Assembly (NCBI GenBank): GCA_020073465.1
Contig: JAIQFC010000026.1
Coordinates: 1-64,000 of the forward strand
DNA from: Terriglobia bacterium
GTDB taxonomy: Bacteria > Acidobacteriota > Terriglobia > Terriglobales > Acidobacteriaceae
Length of the DNA stretch: 64,000 nt
Direction of reading: 5' to 3'
Made by a program: the position numbers and the translations under genes
Notes under the pieces: model-generated
Seen by the model: only the letters and a program-made list of their open reading frames with translations
Told to the model about the DNA's origin: nothing
Database searches by the model: none
Shown here: positions 24,949 to 33,845 of the stretch, in pieces
Layout of the letters: each line of letters starts with the position of its first letter
How positions within the stretch are numbered: the first letter of the stretch is position 1

Positions 24949-26478
24949 TCAACCAAAGGACTGGTAGTCCTCCCAGAACTCAGGCCAGGGTTTGCGCGGG
25001 CCACCGCACACAAAGATGTCGGGATGGTCCTCGCTTTCCTCGTTCTTAACGCCATAAGGATTGCCGTTATGTCCGGCCAGTCGACACGACGTAAATGCTT
25101 TCTCCGCAGATTCGCGCGAGAAGCCGAGCACGATCAGCGTCGAAGGAGGCGGCGAGGGGTATTTCCGGAACCACGCCGAGTTGGTCATGCTGATAGGAGC
25201 GGGCAGGTGGTAGGCCGGGCCCAGGATCTCGATTGCGCCGGTCTCGCCGTAATTCCCCGCCAACACTCCGACACTCGCTTGCTGCTCCGGAGGCAGGGAA
25301 TCGCGAATGCCAGCGACCGTCTTGACGAGTTCGTTCCAGCCAATCTCCTCGCGGAGATCACCGTTGTTGTTGAGGGCAAAATCCCTGAGCGGACCGCTGG
25401 ACGCGAGCGGCAAGATTACTGTGCAGATGTACAGCCCCCACGCCACGAGCACCGTGAAGTACGCGGTCTCCACGGTCCATCGCCACCGTCGCGGCAGTGA
25501 CGTAACCCAACGTTCGCACACGGCTGCGCCCGTCGCTATCAACATCGGATACGCCGCTGCCATGTAGTAGCCGCGTCCCTTCGAAAGGGCGAAGAGGGTC
25601 AGGGGGATCAAGTACATCCACGCCAGCACACGAAATCGCTGGTTGCGTAAAAGGAACAGCAAGCCAGCAATCCACAGTGGCGCCGCAAACCGATTGGCGC
25701 AGATGACGAACTGATCGCGCAAAAATCCGTTCGCCCGCCCCTCGCCTACGTCGCGGGCGTGAATATGCCTGAGGAAGTGGAGTGAAATGAATCCGTGGCG
25801 CATCTGCCAGACAAGATTCGGCAGGCAAATCAGCAGTGCCAACGCGATCCCGCCCCAGAACCACCAGCTTCCGAGGAAACGGCGTGCTCGGGTTAGAAAA
25901 AATCCGCCCAGGATCCCAGCCACAAGAAAGAGCATCGTGTACTTGGTCATCAGGCCAATGCCCACGGTCGCGCCAATCGCCAGACACCACCGCGGGTTTT
26001 CCGTCTTGAGCAGGCGAATCACGAAGTACGCAGTCAATACCCACCACAGATAATCGAAGGTTGAGTATTGGAATTCCGTCGCCTCGAACAGAGGCAGGGG
26101 CGAGAGCGCGACCGCGAGAGCCGCTGCAACCTGGGCCGTCCGTCCGCCGCCCAGCTCACTCGCCATCAACCCGGTAACGAAAACGGCGGAGGCCTGCGCG
26201 ATGACCGAGAAGAGTCGCAGGCCGACCAGCGAAACGCCGAATATTCCAAGGCCAATCCGCTCGAGAAAAGGCGTCACCGGCGGATACGACACGAAACCCC
26301 AATCAAGATGCCGAGCATCGCTCAGAAACTGGAGCTCATCGCGATGGAAGCCATAGCGATTGTTCGTAAGCACGTGGACGAACACGACCACGGCTGCAAT
26401 TCCGAGCAACGCCGCCATGTCCGGCCGAGAGCGGACATCAATCTGGCCCGAACTCTGCTCTGCGCTTATCGAGGACAT
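24949..26478 (-). CDS. GT39-type membrane glycosyltransferase (PMT/ArnT-like)
   Basis: A 509-residue membrane protein with roughly nine to eleven helices. The first loop has HRDELQFLSDARHLDWGF, where the Asp-Glu pair is the usual GT39/GT83 catalytic site for polyprenyl-phosphate sugars. The next loop contains YPPVTPFLERIGL. The C-terminal 130 residues form a soluble extracytoplasmic part (VGVLAGNYGETGAIEILGP). It probably moves a sugar from a lipid carrier to an envelope acceptor; donor and acceptor are unknown. Convergent with dtd. Confidence 0.85.
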   Translation of the reverse strand: MSSISAEQSSGQIDVRSRPDMAALLGIAAVVVFVHVLTNNRYGFHRDELQFLSDARHLDWGFVSYPPVTPFLERIGLGIFGVSLVGLRLFSVIAQASAVFVTGLMASELGGGRTAQVAAALAVALSPLPLFEATEFQYSTFDYLWWVLTAYFVIRLLKTENPRWCLAIGATVGIGLMTKYTMLFLVAGILGGFFLTRARRFLGSWWFWGGIALALLICLPNLVWQMRHGFISLHFLRHIHARDVGEGRANGFLRDQFVICANRFAAPLWIAGLLFLLRNQRFRVLAWMYLIPLTLFALSKGRGYYMAAAYPMLIATGAAVCERWVTSLPRRWRWTVETAYFTVLVAWGLYICTVILPLASSGPLRDFALNNNGDLREEIGWNELVKTVAGIRDSLPPEQQASVGVLAGNYGETGAIEILGPAYHLPAPISMTNSAWFRKYPSPPPSTLIVLGFSRESAEKAFTSCRLAGHNGNPYGVKNEESEDHPDIFVCGGPRKPWPEFWEDYQSFG

Positions 26479-26602
26479 CGCATTCTGCTCCTTGGCCGTT
26501 CAGTTTACCGCCGCCCTAAGATTTCATGAATGACCCGCAGATCGCTTGTTTTGTGGTCGCAACAATTAGCATCCGCTCTTAACTGAAAATTGGACATATC
26601 CT

Positions 26603-27532
26603 TCACCGCGCCAGCAGAATGGCGTCGGCGACGCGGGCTGCTTCGACGGCTGGCTTCACGTCGTGCGTCCGCAGAATGTGGGCTCCCTTCAGGATCAGCG
26701 CCGTCTGGGTGGCGAGGGTTCCGTACAGACGATCCTGGGGCGGGGCATCCTTGCCGTCTTTCGCGAGAGTGCGTCCGATGAAGGATTTTCGCGAGGTGCC
26801 GACCAGGAGAGGAAATCCTGCCGCCTGCAATTCGTGGAAGCGCGACAACAAGGGATAGTTCTCATCAAAACTCTTGCCGAAACCGAAGCCGGGGTCGAGC
26901 ACGATGCGTTCGCGGCGGACGCCGGAAACCACGGCGGCTTCGGCCCACTGCTTGAGTTCGCGCTTGACCAGCAGGACGACGTCGCCGGGCGGCGGCAGGG
27001 TGCGCCACTCTTCGGGGCGTCCGCGCATGTGCATCAGGACTGCGCCGCATTTTAGTTCGGCGACCGTCTTTGCCATTAGCGGATCCCAGCGAAAGCCGCT
27101 GACGTCGTTGACGATCTCGGCACCGGCGTTGATGGCGGCACGGGCAACGCCAGCCTTGTAAGTGTCAATGGAGAGGACGGCGGTGGGGTACCGCTTCTTG
27201 AGTTCCGCGATCACGGGAAGAACGCGCTTTAGTTCTTCTTCGGCGGTGACGGCGAGCCTGGGACTCTGAGGCGAATTCTTTTCCGGCTGCGCGAGTTGCG
27301 GGGAGAGCACCTCGACCGGCGCTCCCGGGCGGGTGGATTCTCCGCCAATGTCGAGGATGTCGGCGCCCTCGGCGAGGAGATTCTCTCCATGTTGAACGGC
27401 CTGGTCACGATCCTGATAGGCGCCGCCGTCGGAGAAGGAATCGGGCGTTACGTTGACGATGCCCATGATCAGGGTGCGCTTGCCGAGTTCGAGCGCGCGG
27501 GAGCCTACGTTCCAGTGAAAGACGGTCCGCAT
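26603..27532 (-). CDS. folP: Dihydropteroate synthase
   Basis: FolP joins p-aminobenzoate to the pterin precursor in folate synthesis. Its 309 residues include MGIVNVTPDSFSDGG, DIGGESTRPGA, the middle VNDVSGF and DPGFGFGKSFDENYPLL, then LVGTSRKSFIGR. It is about 25-30 residues longer than average because of an insert after STRPGA (roughly residues 76-93, containing QPEKNSPQSP) before EEELKRVLPVI. The insert is in a surface loop position, so activity is likely kept. No other folate gene is adjacent. Confidence 0.94.
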   Translation of the reverse strand: MRTVFHWNVGSRALELGKRTLIMGIVNVTPDSFSDGGAYQDRDQAVQHGENLLAEGADILDIGGESTRPGAPVEVLSPQLAQPEKNSPQSPRLAVTAEEELKRVLPVIAELKKRYPTAVLSIDTYKAGVARAAINAGAEIVNDVSGFRWDPLMAKTVAELKCGAVLMHMRGRPEEWRTLPPPGDVVLLVKRELKQWAEAAVVSGVRRERIVLDPGFGFGKSFDENYPLLSRFHELQAAGFPLLVGTSRKSFIGRTLAKDGKDAPPQDRLYGTLATQTALILKGAHILRTHDVKPAVEAARVADAILLAR

Positions 27533-27698
27533 CCGGAGACGATTCTAAATGAGCGGGGCGTCGGGTCGGTTGCGGCTGAGGCTTAGACCTTCGATCGCAG
27601 AAGGCGCTGAGAAATTCCGGTAGTGGTGCAGTTTGGTAAGGAAGCGCGCCCAACGCGCGATTAGCGGGCCGCAAAGAACGCGACCCTTCGCGCGGCTC

Positions 27699-27742
27699 GC
27701 CCAGATCCTTCGCTGCGCAAAGAACGCTTGCTCAGGATGACA
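27699..27742. repeat. Family C variant
   Basis: AGATCCTTCGCTGCGCAAAG followed by AACGCTTGCTCAGGATGACA is a family C relative. The rest of 27533-27785 contains no gene, though GTAGTGGTGCAGTTTG (about 27620) and CAAACTGCACCACTAC (about 27746) form a long inverted repeat around it. Confidence 0.6.
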
Positions 27743-27785
27743 ATCAAACTGCACCACTACCGAAATTCGGCAGAGATCGCGGGGG

Positions 27786-28214
27786 TTAGCCGGCTCTGGC
27801 GGCGGCTCGCTTTCGCGCCGCTTGAGACTTGACGGGGCCGGTGCCGGTGGGAGGCTTTCGCATGCCGTCCAACAAGTCCTTCAACACAACCGCGTTGTTA
27901 CGCTTCTCGTTCTTCGAGGCGAAAAGTAGGGTGAGGCGCTTCCTTTTGTGCACCAACGTGTAAAGCTGGTGTAATTCAGACTCAGCTTCGGGATGCGAAA
28001 GTTCCTTCAAATATTTTCTGCGAAAACTTTGCCATTGATCGGGCTGGGAATGGTACCACTTGCGCAGCGCGTCAGAGGGCGCGAGATTACGCAGCCATGC
28101 GTGGAGGGCGGCGTCGGCTTTGGTCAGGCCTCGGGGCCAGAGACGATCGACTAGCACGCGCGCTCCATCCGCGCGCGACGGTGGCACGTAAATTCGCTTC
28201 ACGGCAACAGTCAT
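27786..28214 (-). CDS. DUF488 family protein (YeaO-like)
   Basis: A 142-residue protein of the DUF488/YeaO type. Family marks are VKRIYVPPSRADGARVLVDR, LWPRGLTKADA, the LRKWYHSQP segment and LTLLFASKNEKRNNAVVLK. The role is unknown; no catalytic claim is made. The basic tail (QAARKRAAARAG) is low complexity. A second, different DUF488 gene lies at 30274. The start ATG overlaps the other strand's open frame, so the cytochrome gene next to it must start further in. Confidence 0.86.
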   Translation of the reverse strand: MTVAVKRIYVPPSRADGARVLVDRLWPRGLTKADAALHAWLRNLAPSDALRKWYHSQPDQWQSFRRKYLKELSHPEAESELHQLYTLVHKRKRLTLLFASKNEKRNNAVVLKDLLDGMRKPPTGTGPVKSQAARKRAAARAG

Positions 28215-28281
28215 GGCTTTCTTCTATTATTGTAAGGCCGAAGTCGAGGACGCATATTTGGCTGGGGAGAAGCAACGAGTC

Positions 28282-28698
28282 ATGCAACAGGTAAACGTGG
28301 CCCTTGGTGGTCGCTGGAGAAATCTTCACCGCTCAGGATGGCGGCGGATGTTTGCGGCGCTGGTCTGGTCGTTGAGCCTGGTCATGTTCGCTGCATGCGA
28401 CGTGCAGCGCCGCAAGTCGGATGCGGAACTTGGACTCAATCCGCAGCAGATCGCTGGACGAAAAATCTATGACTCCTACTGCGACCGCTGTCATGAGCCT
28501 TATTCCACCCGCGGCAAGAAAGGGCCGGGACTGCAAGGGGTTTTCAAACACCAGTACCTCTCGCTCAGCGGGCTGCCGGCAAACGACGAGCGGGTCACCG
28601 ACATCATTCGCGTGGGGCGTAACGCGATGCCGGGTTACAGCCAAACGCTAAGCCAGCAGGATACTCAGGATTTGCTGGCGTACATGCACACGTTGTAG
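28282..28698 (+). CDS. Membrane-anchored or lipoprotein c-type cytochrome, single haem
   Basis: From the ATG at 28282 there are 138 residues. The haem site CDRCH lies in KIYDSYCDRCHEPYSTRG, and the likely axial methionine in RVGRNAMPGYSQTLS. Before it is a hydrophobic segment with a possible lipobox (LVMFAAC), preceded by basic residues. It is probably a periplasmic electron carrier. An ATG at 28348 starts right at the signal peptide and is a serious alternative; the longer open frame from 28213 would overlap the divergent DUF488 gene. Confidence 0.82.
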   Translation: MQQVNVALGGRWRNLHRSGWRRMFAALVWSLSLVMFAACDVQRRKSDAELGLNPQQIAGRKIYDSYCDRCHEPYSTRGKKGPGLQGVFKHQYLSLSGLPANDERVTDIIRVGRNAMPGYSQTLSQQDTQDLLAYMHTL

Positions 28699-28760
28699 AT
28701 CACGCTGGCCGAGGTTCACGGGGGCAGGGTCTTCGCTGTATTTCATGGGATAATCTCGCC

Positions 28761-30257
28761 GTGAAGAGTGCTGCAAAATCGGAACTTTTTCGCCGGTTGC
28801 CGTCGGTGGACGAACTTCTGCGGACGGCGGCTGTAGCCGAGCTTGCGGCCAGTTCCGGGTCTGCCACGGTGACGGATGCGGCGCGGGCGGTGGTAGGCAG
28901 GCTGCGCGAGGAAATTGCTTCCGGGCTGCTCGACGAGCAGTCGCTGGATGTGGCACTGGCGGGAGTGCCGGGTGCGATCGAACAGCAACTGCGCAGGATG
29001 CTCGGCTACTCGTTGTGCGCGGTGATCAACGCTACCGGAGTCATCCTGCATACCAATCTGGGGCGCGCTCCGCTGGGGGCCGCGGCGATCGAGCGTGTTC
29101 GCGAGACTTCGGCGGTCTATTCGAATCTGGAGTTCGAGCTGGAGACCGGAGAGCGCGGGAAGAGGGATGTTCATGTGGAACGGTTGTTTCGCCGGCTGCT
29201 TTCAGACGAGGGCGCGGTTGCACGGGCCGCCGGGCTTCGCCCCTTCGACACGCTCAGGGCAGGCTCAGGCGGGACAGCCGAGGCGGCTGTCTCTACGCGA
29301 GCAGATGTTTCTACGATCGTTGTGAACAACAATGCGGCGGCAGTGTTGCTGGCGCTCAACACGCTGGCCGAGGGCGGAGAGGTCATCGTTTCGCGCGGGG
29401 AGCTGGTGGAGATTGGGGGATCGTTTCGCATTCCGGACGTGATGGCGAAATCGGGTGCGATTCTGCGGGAGGTCGGGACTACTAACCGGACACGGGTTGC
29501 CGATTATGAGCGAGCGATCAACGAGCGCACGCGGCTGTTGTTGCGGGTGCACCGCTCGAACTTTGAGATTACCGGTTTCACGGAGCAGGCTTCCATTGCG
29601 GAACTCGTGGAGTTAGCGCGCAGGCGCGGCTTGCCATTGATGGAGGATCTGGGCAGCGGAGCGCTGGTGGACTTGCAGTCTTTTGGCATCAGCGGCGAGC
29701 CGAGTGTGCTCGACAGTTTGCGCAGCGGAGTGGATGTGGTGACCTACAGCGGGGACAAGCTGCTGGGGGGGCCGCAGGCGGGGCTGATCAGCGGGCGGCG
29801 TGAGCTGGTTTCGCGGATGCGCGCGAATTCCCTGTTTCGGGCGTTGCGTGTCGACAAGCTTACCTATGCGGCGCTGGAGGCTACGCTTCTGGCTTACGTA
29901 AAACACAATCATGACGCCATCCCGACGCTGCGCATGATGCGGCTGACCAAGGAGGAAATCGGGCGGCGCGCGCAGGCGATGACGGGGCAAGTCAAGTCCT
30001 CCAAGTTGAAGGTTGAAGTGATCGATGGCGACTCGGTCATCGGGGGTGGGGCGGCGCCGTCTTCCGTGCTGCCGACACGCCTTCTGGCGTTGAGCTGCGA
30101 AGATCTCGGAGCAGACGAATTGGCGGCGCGGCTGCGCGCGTCGGATCCGCCGATCATCACGCGGGTGGAGGAAGGGCGGGTGCTGCTCGATCTGCGGACG
30201 GTGTTTCCGGAGCAGGATGGGATGATTGCGGCTGCGCTCCATCGGATCGCGGCTTGA
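28761..30257 (+). CDS. selA: L-seryl-tRNA(Sec) selenium transferase, with an in-frame repeat insertion
   Basis: SelA is the PLP enzyme that converts Ser-tRNA(Sec) to Sec-tRNA(Sec). The PLP lysine is K333 in VTYSGDKLLGGPQAGL; other family segments are NATGVILHTNLGRAPL (90-105), VVNNNAAAVLLAL and HRSNFEITGF. Start is GTG 28761. The 498 residues exceed the usual length of about 460-470 by about 30. The excess lies at residues 153-183, encoded by palindromic repeat sequence (29217-29309), just before VVNNNAAA. The frame is intact. selB, tRNA-Sec and selD are not in the window. Confidence 0.93.
   Translation: MKSAAKSELFRRLPSVDELLRTAAVAELAASSGSATVTDAARAVVGRLREEIASGLLDEQSLDVALAGVPGAIEQQLRRMLGYSLCAVINATGVILHTNLGRAPLGAAAIERVRETSAVYSNLEFELETGERGKRDVHVERLFRRLLSDEGAVARAAGLRPFDTLRAGSGGTAEAAVSTRADVSTIVVNNNAAAVLLALNTLAEGGEVIVSRGELVEIGGSFRIPDVMAKSGAILREVGTTNRTRVADYERAINERTRLLLRVHRSNFEITGFTEQASIAELVELARRRGLPLMEDLGSGALVDLQSFGISGEPSVLDSLRSGVDVVTYSGDKLLGGPQAGLISGRRELVSRMRANSLFRALRVDKLTYAALEATLLAYVKHNHDAIPTLRMMRLTKEEIGRRAQAMTGQVKSSKLKVEVIDGDSVIGGGAAPSSVLPTRLLALSCEDLGADELAARLRASDPPIITRVEEGRVLLDLRTVFPEQDGMIAAALHRIAA
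29217..29309. repeat. Palindromic repeat inserted in frame within selA
   Basis: The segment contains GGGCTTCGCCC, a family C fragment (CCCCTTCGACACGCTCAGGG) and a family F hairpin GGGACAGCCGAGGCGGCTGT at 29271-29290, then CTCTAC. The F part differs from the intergenic copy at 13475-13500 by one base in 26. It adds about 31 codons without stop or frameshift. Confidence 0.85.
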
Positions 30258-30273
30258 GCGCATCGAAAGATTG

Positions 30274-30807
30274 GTGGCTCTTCTCTATACCATCGGGCAT
30301 TCCACGCGCACACTCGACGAGCTGATCGAGACACTGCAGGCTCACAAGATACAGACGCTGATTGACATTCGCGCGTTTCCGATGTCGCGACGTTTGCCGC
30401 AGTTCAATCGGGAGTCGCTGGAGACAAGCCTGCCTGCGGCGGCGGGAATTTTCTACATCTGGATGAAAGCTCTGGGCGGATATCGCAAGAAGGTACTGGA
30501 AGAGTCGCCCAATATCGGTCTGCGCAACGAGAGTTTCCGCAACTACGCGGATTACATGCTTACGCCGGAGTTCGAAGCCGCCATCGCCCCACTGACTTCG
30601 TTGGCTGAGAAGTCGCGAACGGTGTACATGTGCGCGGAGCGGGTGTACTTTCGTTGCCACCGCATGCTGGTGTCGGACTGGCTGGTCGCGCACGGGCATG
30701 AAGTGGAGCATGTCGATGACGTTGGGCCCACGAGACCGCATCAGCTGACGTCCGAGGCCCGCTTGATCGAGGGGCGGATGATTTATCGTGGAGATCGGCT
30801 GTTGTAG
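30274..30807 (+). CDS. DUF488 domain protein (second copy, long type)
   Basis: From the GTG at 30274 there are 177 residues. The start LLYTIGHSTRTLDELIETL, the LIDIRAFPMSRRLPQFN block and YMCAERVYFRCHRMLVSDWL mark the larger DUF488 type. The CAE...CHR pattern is conserved in that group and suggests a redox or nuclease-like role, which remains unproven. The open frame from 30226 would overlap selA by 32 bases, so the GTG is preferred. It follows selA by 16 bases and may be cotranscribed. Confidence 0.85.
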   Translation: MALLYTIGHSTRTLDELIETLQAHKIQTLIDIRAFPMSRRLPQFNRESLETSLPAAAGIFYIWMKALGGYRKKVLEESPNIGLRNESFRNYADYMLTPEFEAAIAPLTSLAEKSRTVYMCAERVYFRCHRMLVSDWLVAHGHEVEHVDDVGPTRPHQLTSEARLIEGRMIYRGDRLL

Positions 30808-30838
30808 GGAATTGGTCTTTGCTGGTGGGCAAGTCAGA

Positions 30839-30881
30839 ACCCCCACCCTCTCGCAAAAAGCGCGAGAAGAGTGGGGCACCC
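30839..30881. repeat. Family G palindrome between the DUF488 gene and acpS
   Basis: CCCCACCCTCTCGCAAAAAG followed by CGCGAGAAGAGTGGGGCACC: an outer stem and an inner CTCTCGC/GCGCGAG stem, the same plan as 8217-8252 and 21547-21593. It lies within the untranslated leader of acpS. Confidence 0.82.
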
Positions 30882-30901
30882 TAAACAGCGAGAGAAATTC
30901 C

Positions 30902-31279
30902 ATGATTGTTGGCACTGGCATCGACATCGCCGAAGTTCCGCGCATTCGGATGTCCATCGAGCGCTTTGGAGACCGCTTTGTACAGCGAATCTTTACGGCG
31001 GGAGAGATCCGCTATTGCGAATCCAAGGCAAATCGTGTGGAGCGCTACGCGGCGCGGTTTGCGGCGAAGGAGGCGGCGATGAAGGCTCTGGGCACAGGAT
31101 GGAATCACGGGGTGCGCTGGCGCGATTGTGAAGTGGTTCGCATGCCGGGCGGGAGACCGACGATGAGCTTTCATGGGAAAGCGGGAGAGATTGCGGCGCG
31201 GCTGGGAGTGAAGAATGCGGCTTTGTCAATTTCGCATACCGCAGACCAGGCGATTGCGCAGGTGATTCTGGAAAGCTGA
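30902..31279 (+). CDS. acpS: Holo-[acyl carrier protein] synthase
   Basis: AcpS moves phosphopantetheine from CoA to the acyl carrier protein. The 125 residues contain GTGIDIAEVPRIRMSIERFG and the catalytic RFAAKEAAMKALGTG, with the closing SISHTADQAIAQVIL. The ATG at 30902 gives a normal length; the open stretch back to 30788 crosses a family G palindrome and is not coding. Its target, acpP, is at 23920. Confidence 0.94.
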   Translation: MIVGTGIDIAEVPRIRMSIERFGDRFVQRIFTAGEIRYCESKANRVERYAARFAAKEAAMKALGTGWNHGVRWRDCEVVRMPGGRPTMSFHGKAGEIAARLGVKNAALSISHTADQAIAQVILES

Positions 31280-31338
31280 GGTTTGCAAACAGGAGGTTTC
31301 ACGAGAATCTTCTGCTAGACTGTCGCCGCGAACCAATT

Positions 31339-33741
31339 ATGGCCGCTACCATACCGACTCCTGTTCCAACCTCCAGCAAGAACGAAGTTCCCGAGAAAAT
31401 TCTTCTAGCGGGACTGGCGCTGGCCAGCTTCTCCGCTTTGTCGCTGGAACTCGCGCTGACGCGTCTGTTTTCCGTCGTGTTGTTCTATCACTTCGCGTTT
31501 CTGGCAATTTCGATCGCGCTGCTGGGGCTTGGTGCGGGTGGGGTTTTCGCCTATCTATGGAGAGAAAGATTGGGTGGCATCGACACAAGGAAGCTTGCCA
31601 CTCGGATCTGCCTGGCGAATTCGATCGTGGTTGTACTCGTCCTCGAGGTGGTGTTGCACGTGCCGGTGGCGCTTGAGGTCTCGGGCAAGAATTTTCTCCG
31701 GCTCACGGTATTGTATCTCGCCGCTGCTGTGCCGTTCTTCCTGACCGGGCTGCTTTTCTCAGTGGTCTTTGCCCGTGAATCGCGACGCATTCCCCGGCTT
31801 TACGGAGCTGATCTATGCGGCGGCGCGCTGGCGTGTCTGGCGGTCGTGGTGCTGCTGAATTCGCTGGGTGGCCCAAACACGATTCTTTTTTCCGGTGTGA
31901 CGATGGCCGCGGCGGGCGCAATCTGGGCCGCATCCAGCAAGGCCCGGCAAACGGCGGGGCTGTTCGTCGTGGCGCTGCTGGCGCTGATTGCGGCGAATGA
32001 CTCTGGCCGCCTGATCGACGTGGTGTATGCCAAGGGAATCTTCCGTGACCCGGCGTGGGTGGAATTCGCGCAGTGGAACGCGCTCTCGCGGATCGAAGTG
32101 GACCGCCTGGGTCCGGCCACCAAAGACATCGTGATCGATGCGGACGCTTCCACCTACATCATGAATGCGGATGTGTCGCGCTGGCACGACACCGACTGGG
32201 AAGCCGATCTGATGTCGGCGCCGCCGGCGGTGGCCAATGTGCTGCGCCCGCGGGGAGAGTTCGCCATCATTGGGCCGGGCGGAGGAGTGGACGTGCTGCG
32301 CGCGGTCGCCAACGGAAGCCCCAACGTGACCGGGATTGAAATCAATCCCATCATCGCCAACACCATCATGCGGGGGCGGTATGCGGCCTACTCCCAGCAT
32401 CTTTACCAGCGGCCGGAGGTGCACATCCAGGTGACCGACGGGCGGTCGTTTCTGCGGTCGACCTCGCAGCGGTTCGACGTAGTGCAAATGACGCTGGTCG
32501 ATACCTGGGCATCGACCGCGGCGGGCGCATTCGCACTCAGCGAGAACAATTTGTACACGGTGGAGGCCTTCCGCGAGTATTTTGACCATCTCAAGCCCGA
32601 TGGCATGATCGCGATCACGCGCTGGGAGTTTCGCCATCCGCGCGAGGCGCTGCGCGTAGTCGCAGTGGCGATGGAGGCGCTGCACCGGCTGGGAGTCGCC
32701 AATCCGGCGCGCCATTTCATTGTTGCGTCTCAGGGAGAGCTCAACGAGGACGGCATTCCAGTCGTCGTGCTTGCGAAAAAGAGCGCGTTCACAACGGCGG
32801 AAGAAGCTGCGGTACGCGCTCACTTGGCGCGTTATCCGGCTCTCGCGGTTTTGTATCTGCCCTCGCAGCCGGGGCTGAATCCTTTTTCCGAACTGATCGC
32901 CCGGAATGATCCGTACGCATTCGCGCGCGATTATGCTTACAACGTTGCGCCGGTTACGGACAATGCGCCGTTCTTTTTCTTCACCCTTAAGCCGGGACAG
33001 ATTCTGGGCGAGAAGGGATTGCAGCAGGGAGTGGATTGGAAGGTGAACCTCGGGGTGCTGGTTCTGGTTCTTGTGCTGGTGATTTCGTTGGTGGCGGTGC
33101 TTGCTTTTCTGGTGCTGCCTCTGGCGCTCAAGAAAGGAGGAGCGCGGAAATCGCCGGTCGCGCTCCTCTACTTTGTGGCGGTCGGGCTGGGCTATATTCT
33201 GGTAGAGATCGCGTTCATCCAGCGATTCGTGCTCTTCCTGGGACACCCTACCTACGCGCTCACCGTGGTGATTTTCCTGCTGATGCTGTCGAGCGGCGCG
33301 GGCAGCCTGTTCTCGCGGATGTGGCTGCCGCGAACGGAACTGGGCTGGGTGCCGTTGGTGCTGGTGATTGTGACGCTTCTGGCGGATGTATTTTTCCTGC
33401 CCGGCCGGCTGGCCGCTCTGGTCGGATTGGGGTTCGGCTACAGACTCCTGGTGAGCGGCGTGATTCTTGTGCCTTTGGGCTTCGTGATGGGAATGCCGTT
33501 TCCTACCGGGCTGCGGGCGCTGGCGTCGGCTCCGGCGCCAGAGTTTCCAGCAGGGGAGGCGTCTGCGGATAACGCGGTGGAGTGGGCGTGGGCGATGAAT
33601 GCAGCGGCCAGTGTGCTGGGATCAGTGCTGGCCATGGTGATCGCGATTCAATTTGGATTGACGGTGACGCTGGCTTGTGGAGTAGCTGCTTATCTCCTGG
33701 CGCTATTACTCACTTCTGCACTGCGGGTCAAAGCTGCTTAA
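31339..33741 (+). CDS. Membrane-embedded spermidine-synthase-like methyltransferase-fold protein
   Basis: An 800-residue protein with about seven N-terminal helices (from ILLAGLALASFSALSLELAL), a soluble spermidine-synthase-like domain and about six to seven C-terminal helices. The soluble domain has the nucleotide-binding start FAIIGPGGGVDVLRA (about 308-322), the acidic VTGIEINPII, IQVTDGRSFLRS and VQMTLVDTWASTAAG. Such fused membrane proteins are frequent in Acidobacteriota; polyamine synthesis is not shown and transport or lipid modification is possible. No speD or transport partner is nearby. Confidence 0.85.
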   Translation: MAATIPTPVPTSSKNEVPEKILLAGLALASFSALSLELALTRLFSVVLFYHFAFLAISIALLGLGAGGVFAYLWRERLGGIDTRKLATRICLANSIVVVLVLEVVLHVPVALEVSGKNFLRLTVLYLAAAVPFFLTGLLFSVVFARESRRIPRLYGADLCGGALACLAVVVLLNSLGGPNTILFSGVTMAAAGAIWAASSKARQTAGLFVVALLALIAANDSGRLIDVVYAKGIFRDPAWVEFAQWNALSRIEVDRLGPATKDIVIDADASTYIMNADVSRWHDTDWEADLMSAPPAVANVLRPRGEFAIIGPGGGVDVLRAVANGSPNVTGIEINPIIANTIMRGRYAAYSQHLYQRPEVHIQVTDGRSFLRSTSQRFDVVQMTLVDTWASTAAGAFALSENNLYTVEAFREYFDHLKPDGMIAITRWEFRHPREALRVVAVAMEALHRLGVANPARHFIVASQGELNEDGIPVVVLAKKSAFTTAEEAAVRAHLARYPALAVLYLPSQPGLNPFSELIARNDPYAFARDYAYNVAPVTDNAPFFFFTLKPGQILGEKGLQQGVDWKVNLGVLVLVLVLVISLVAVLAFLVLPLALKKGGARKSPVALLYFVAVGLGYILVEIAFIQRFVLFLGHPTYALTVVIFLLMLSSGAGSLFSRMWLPRTELGWVPLVLVIVTLLADVFFLPGRLAALVGLGFGYRLLVSGVILVPLGFVMGMPFPTGLRALASAPAPEFPAGEASADNAVEWAWAMNAAASVLGSVLAMVIAIQFGLTVTLACGVAAYLLALLLTSALRVKAA

Positions 33742-33845
33742 GCGGGTTCCAGGTTTGTTATCATGCGGTCTGCGGGCTGGTCACCAGTCAGAGCGGTTGG
33801 AGTGGCTGGCGGAAAACACGCATACTGGCGCGATGAGGAAATCTT

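Noticed and set aside
28213-28281. Earlier ATG for the cytochrome gene at 28213
   Set aside because: It overlaps the divergent DUF488 start and gives a non-signal N-terminus.
28761-30257. A selenoprotein gene or SECIS near selA
   Set aside because: No frame interrupted by an in-frame TGA with homology on both sides was noticed in the neighbourhood.
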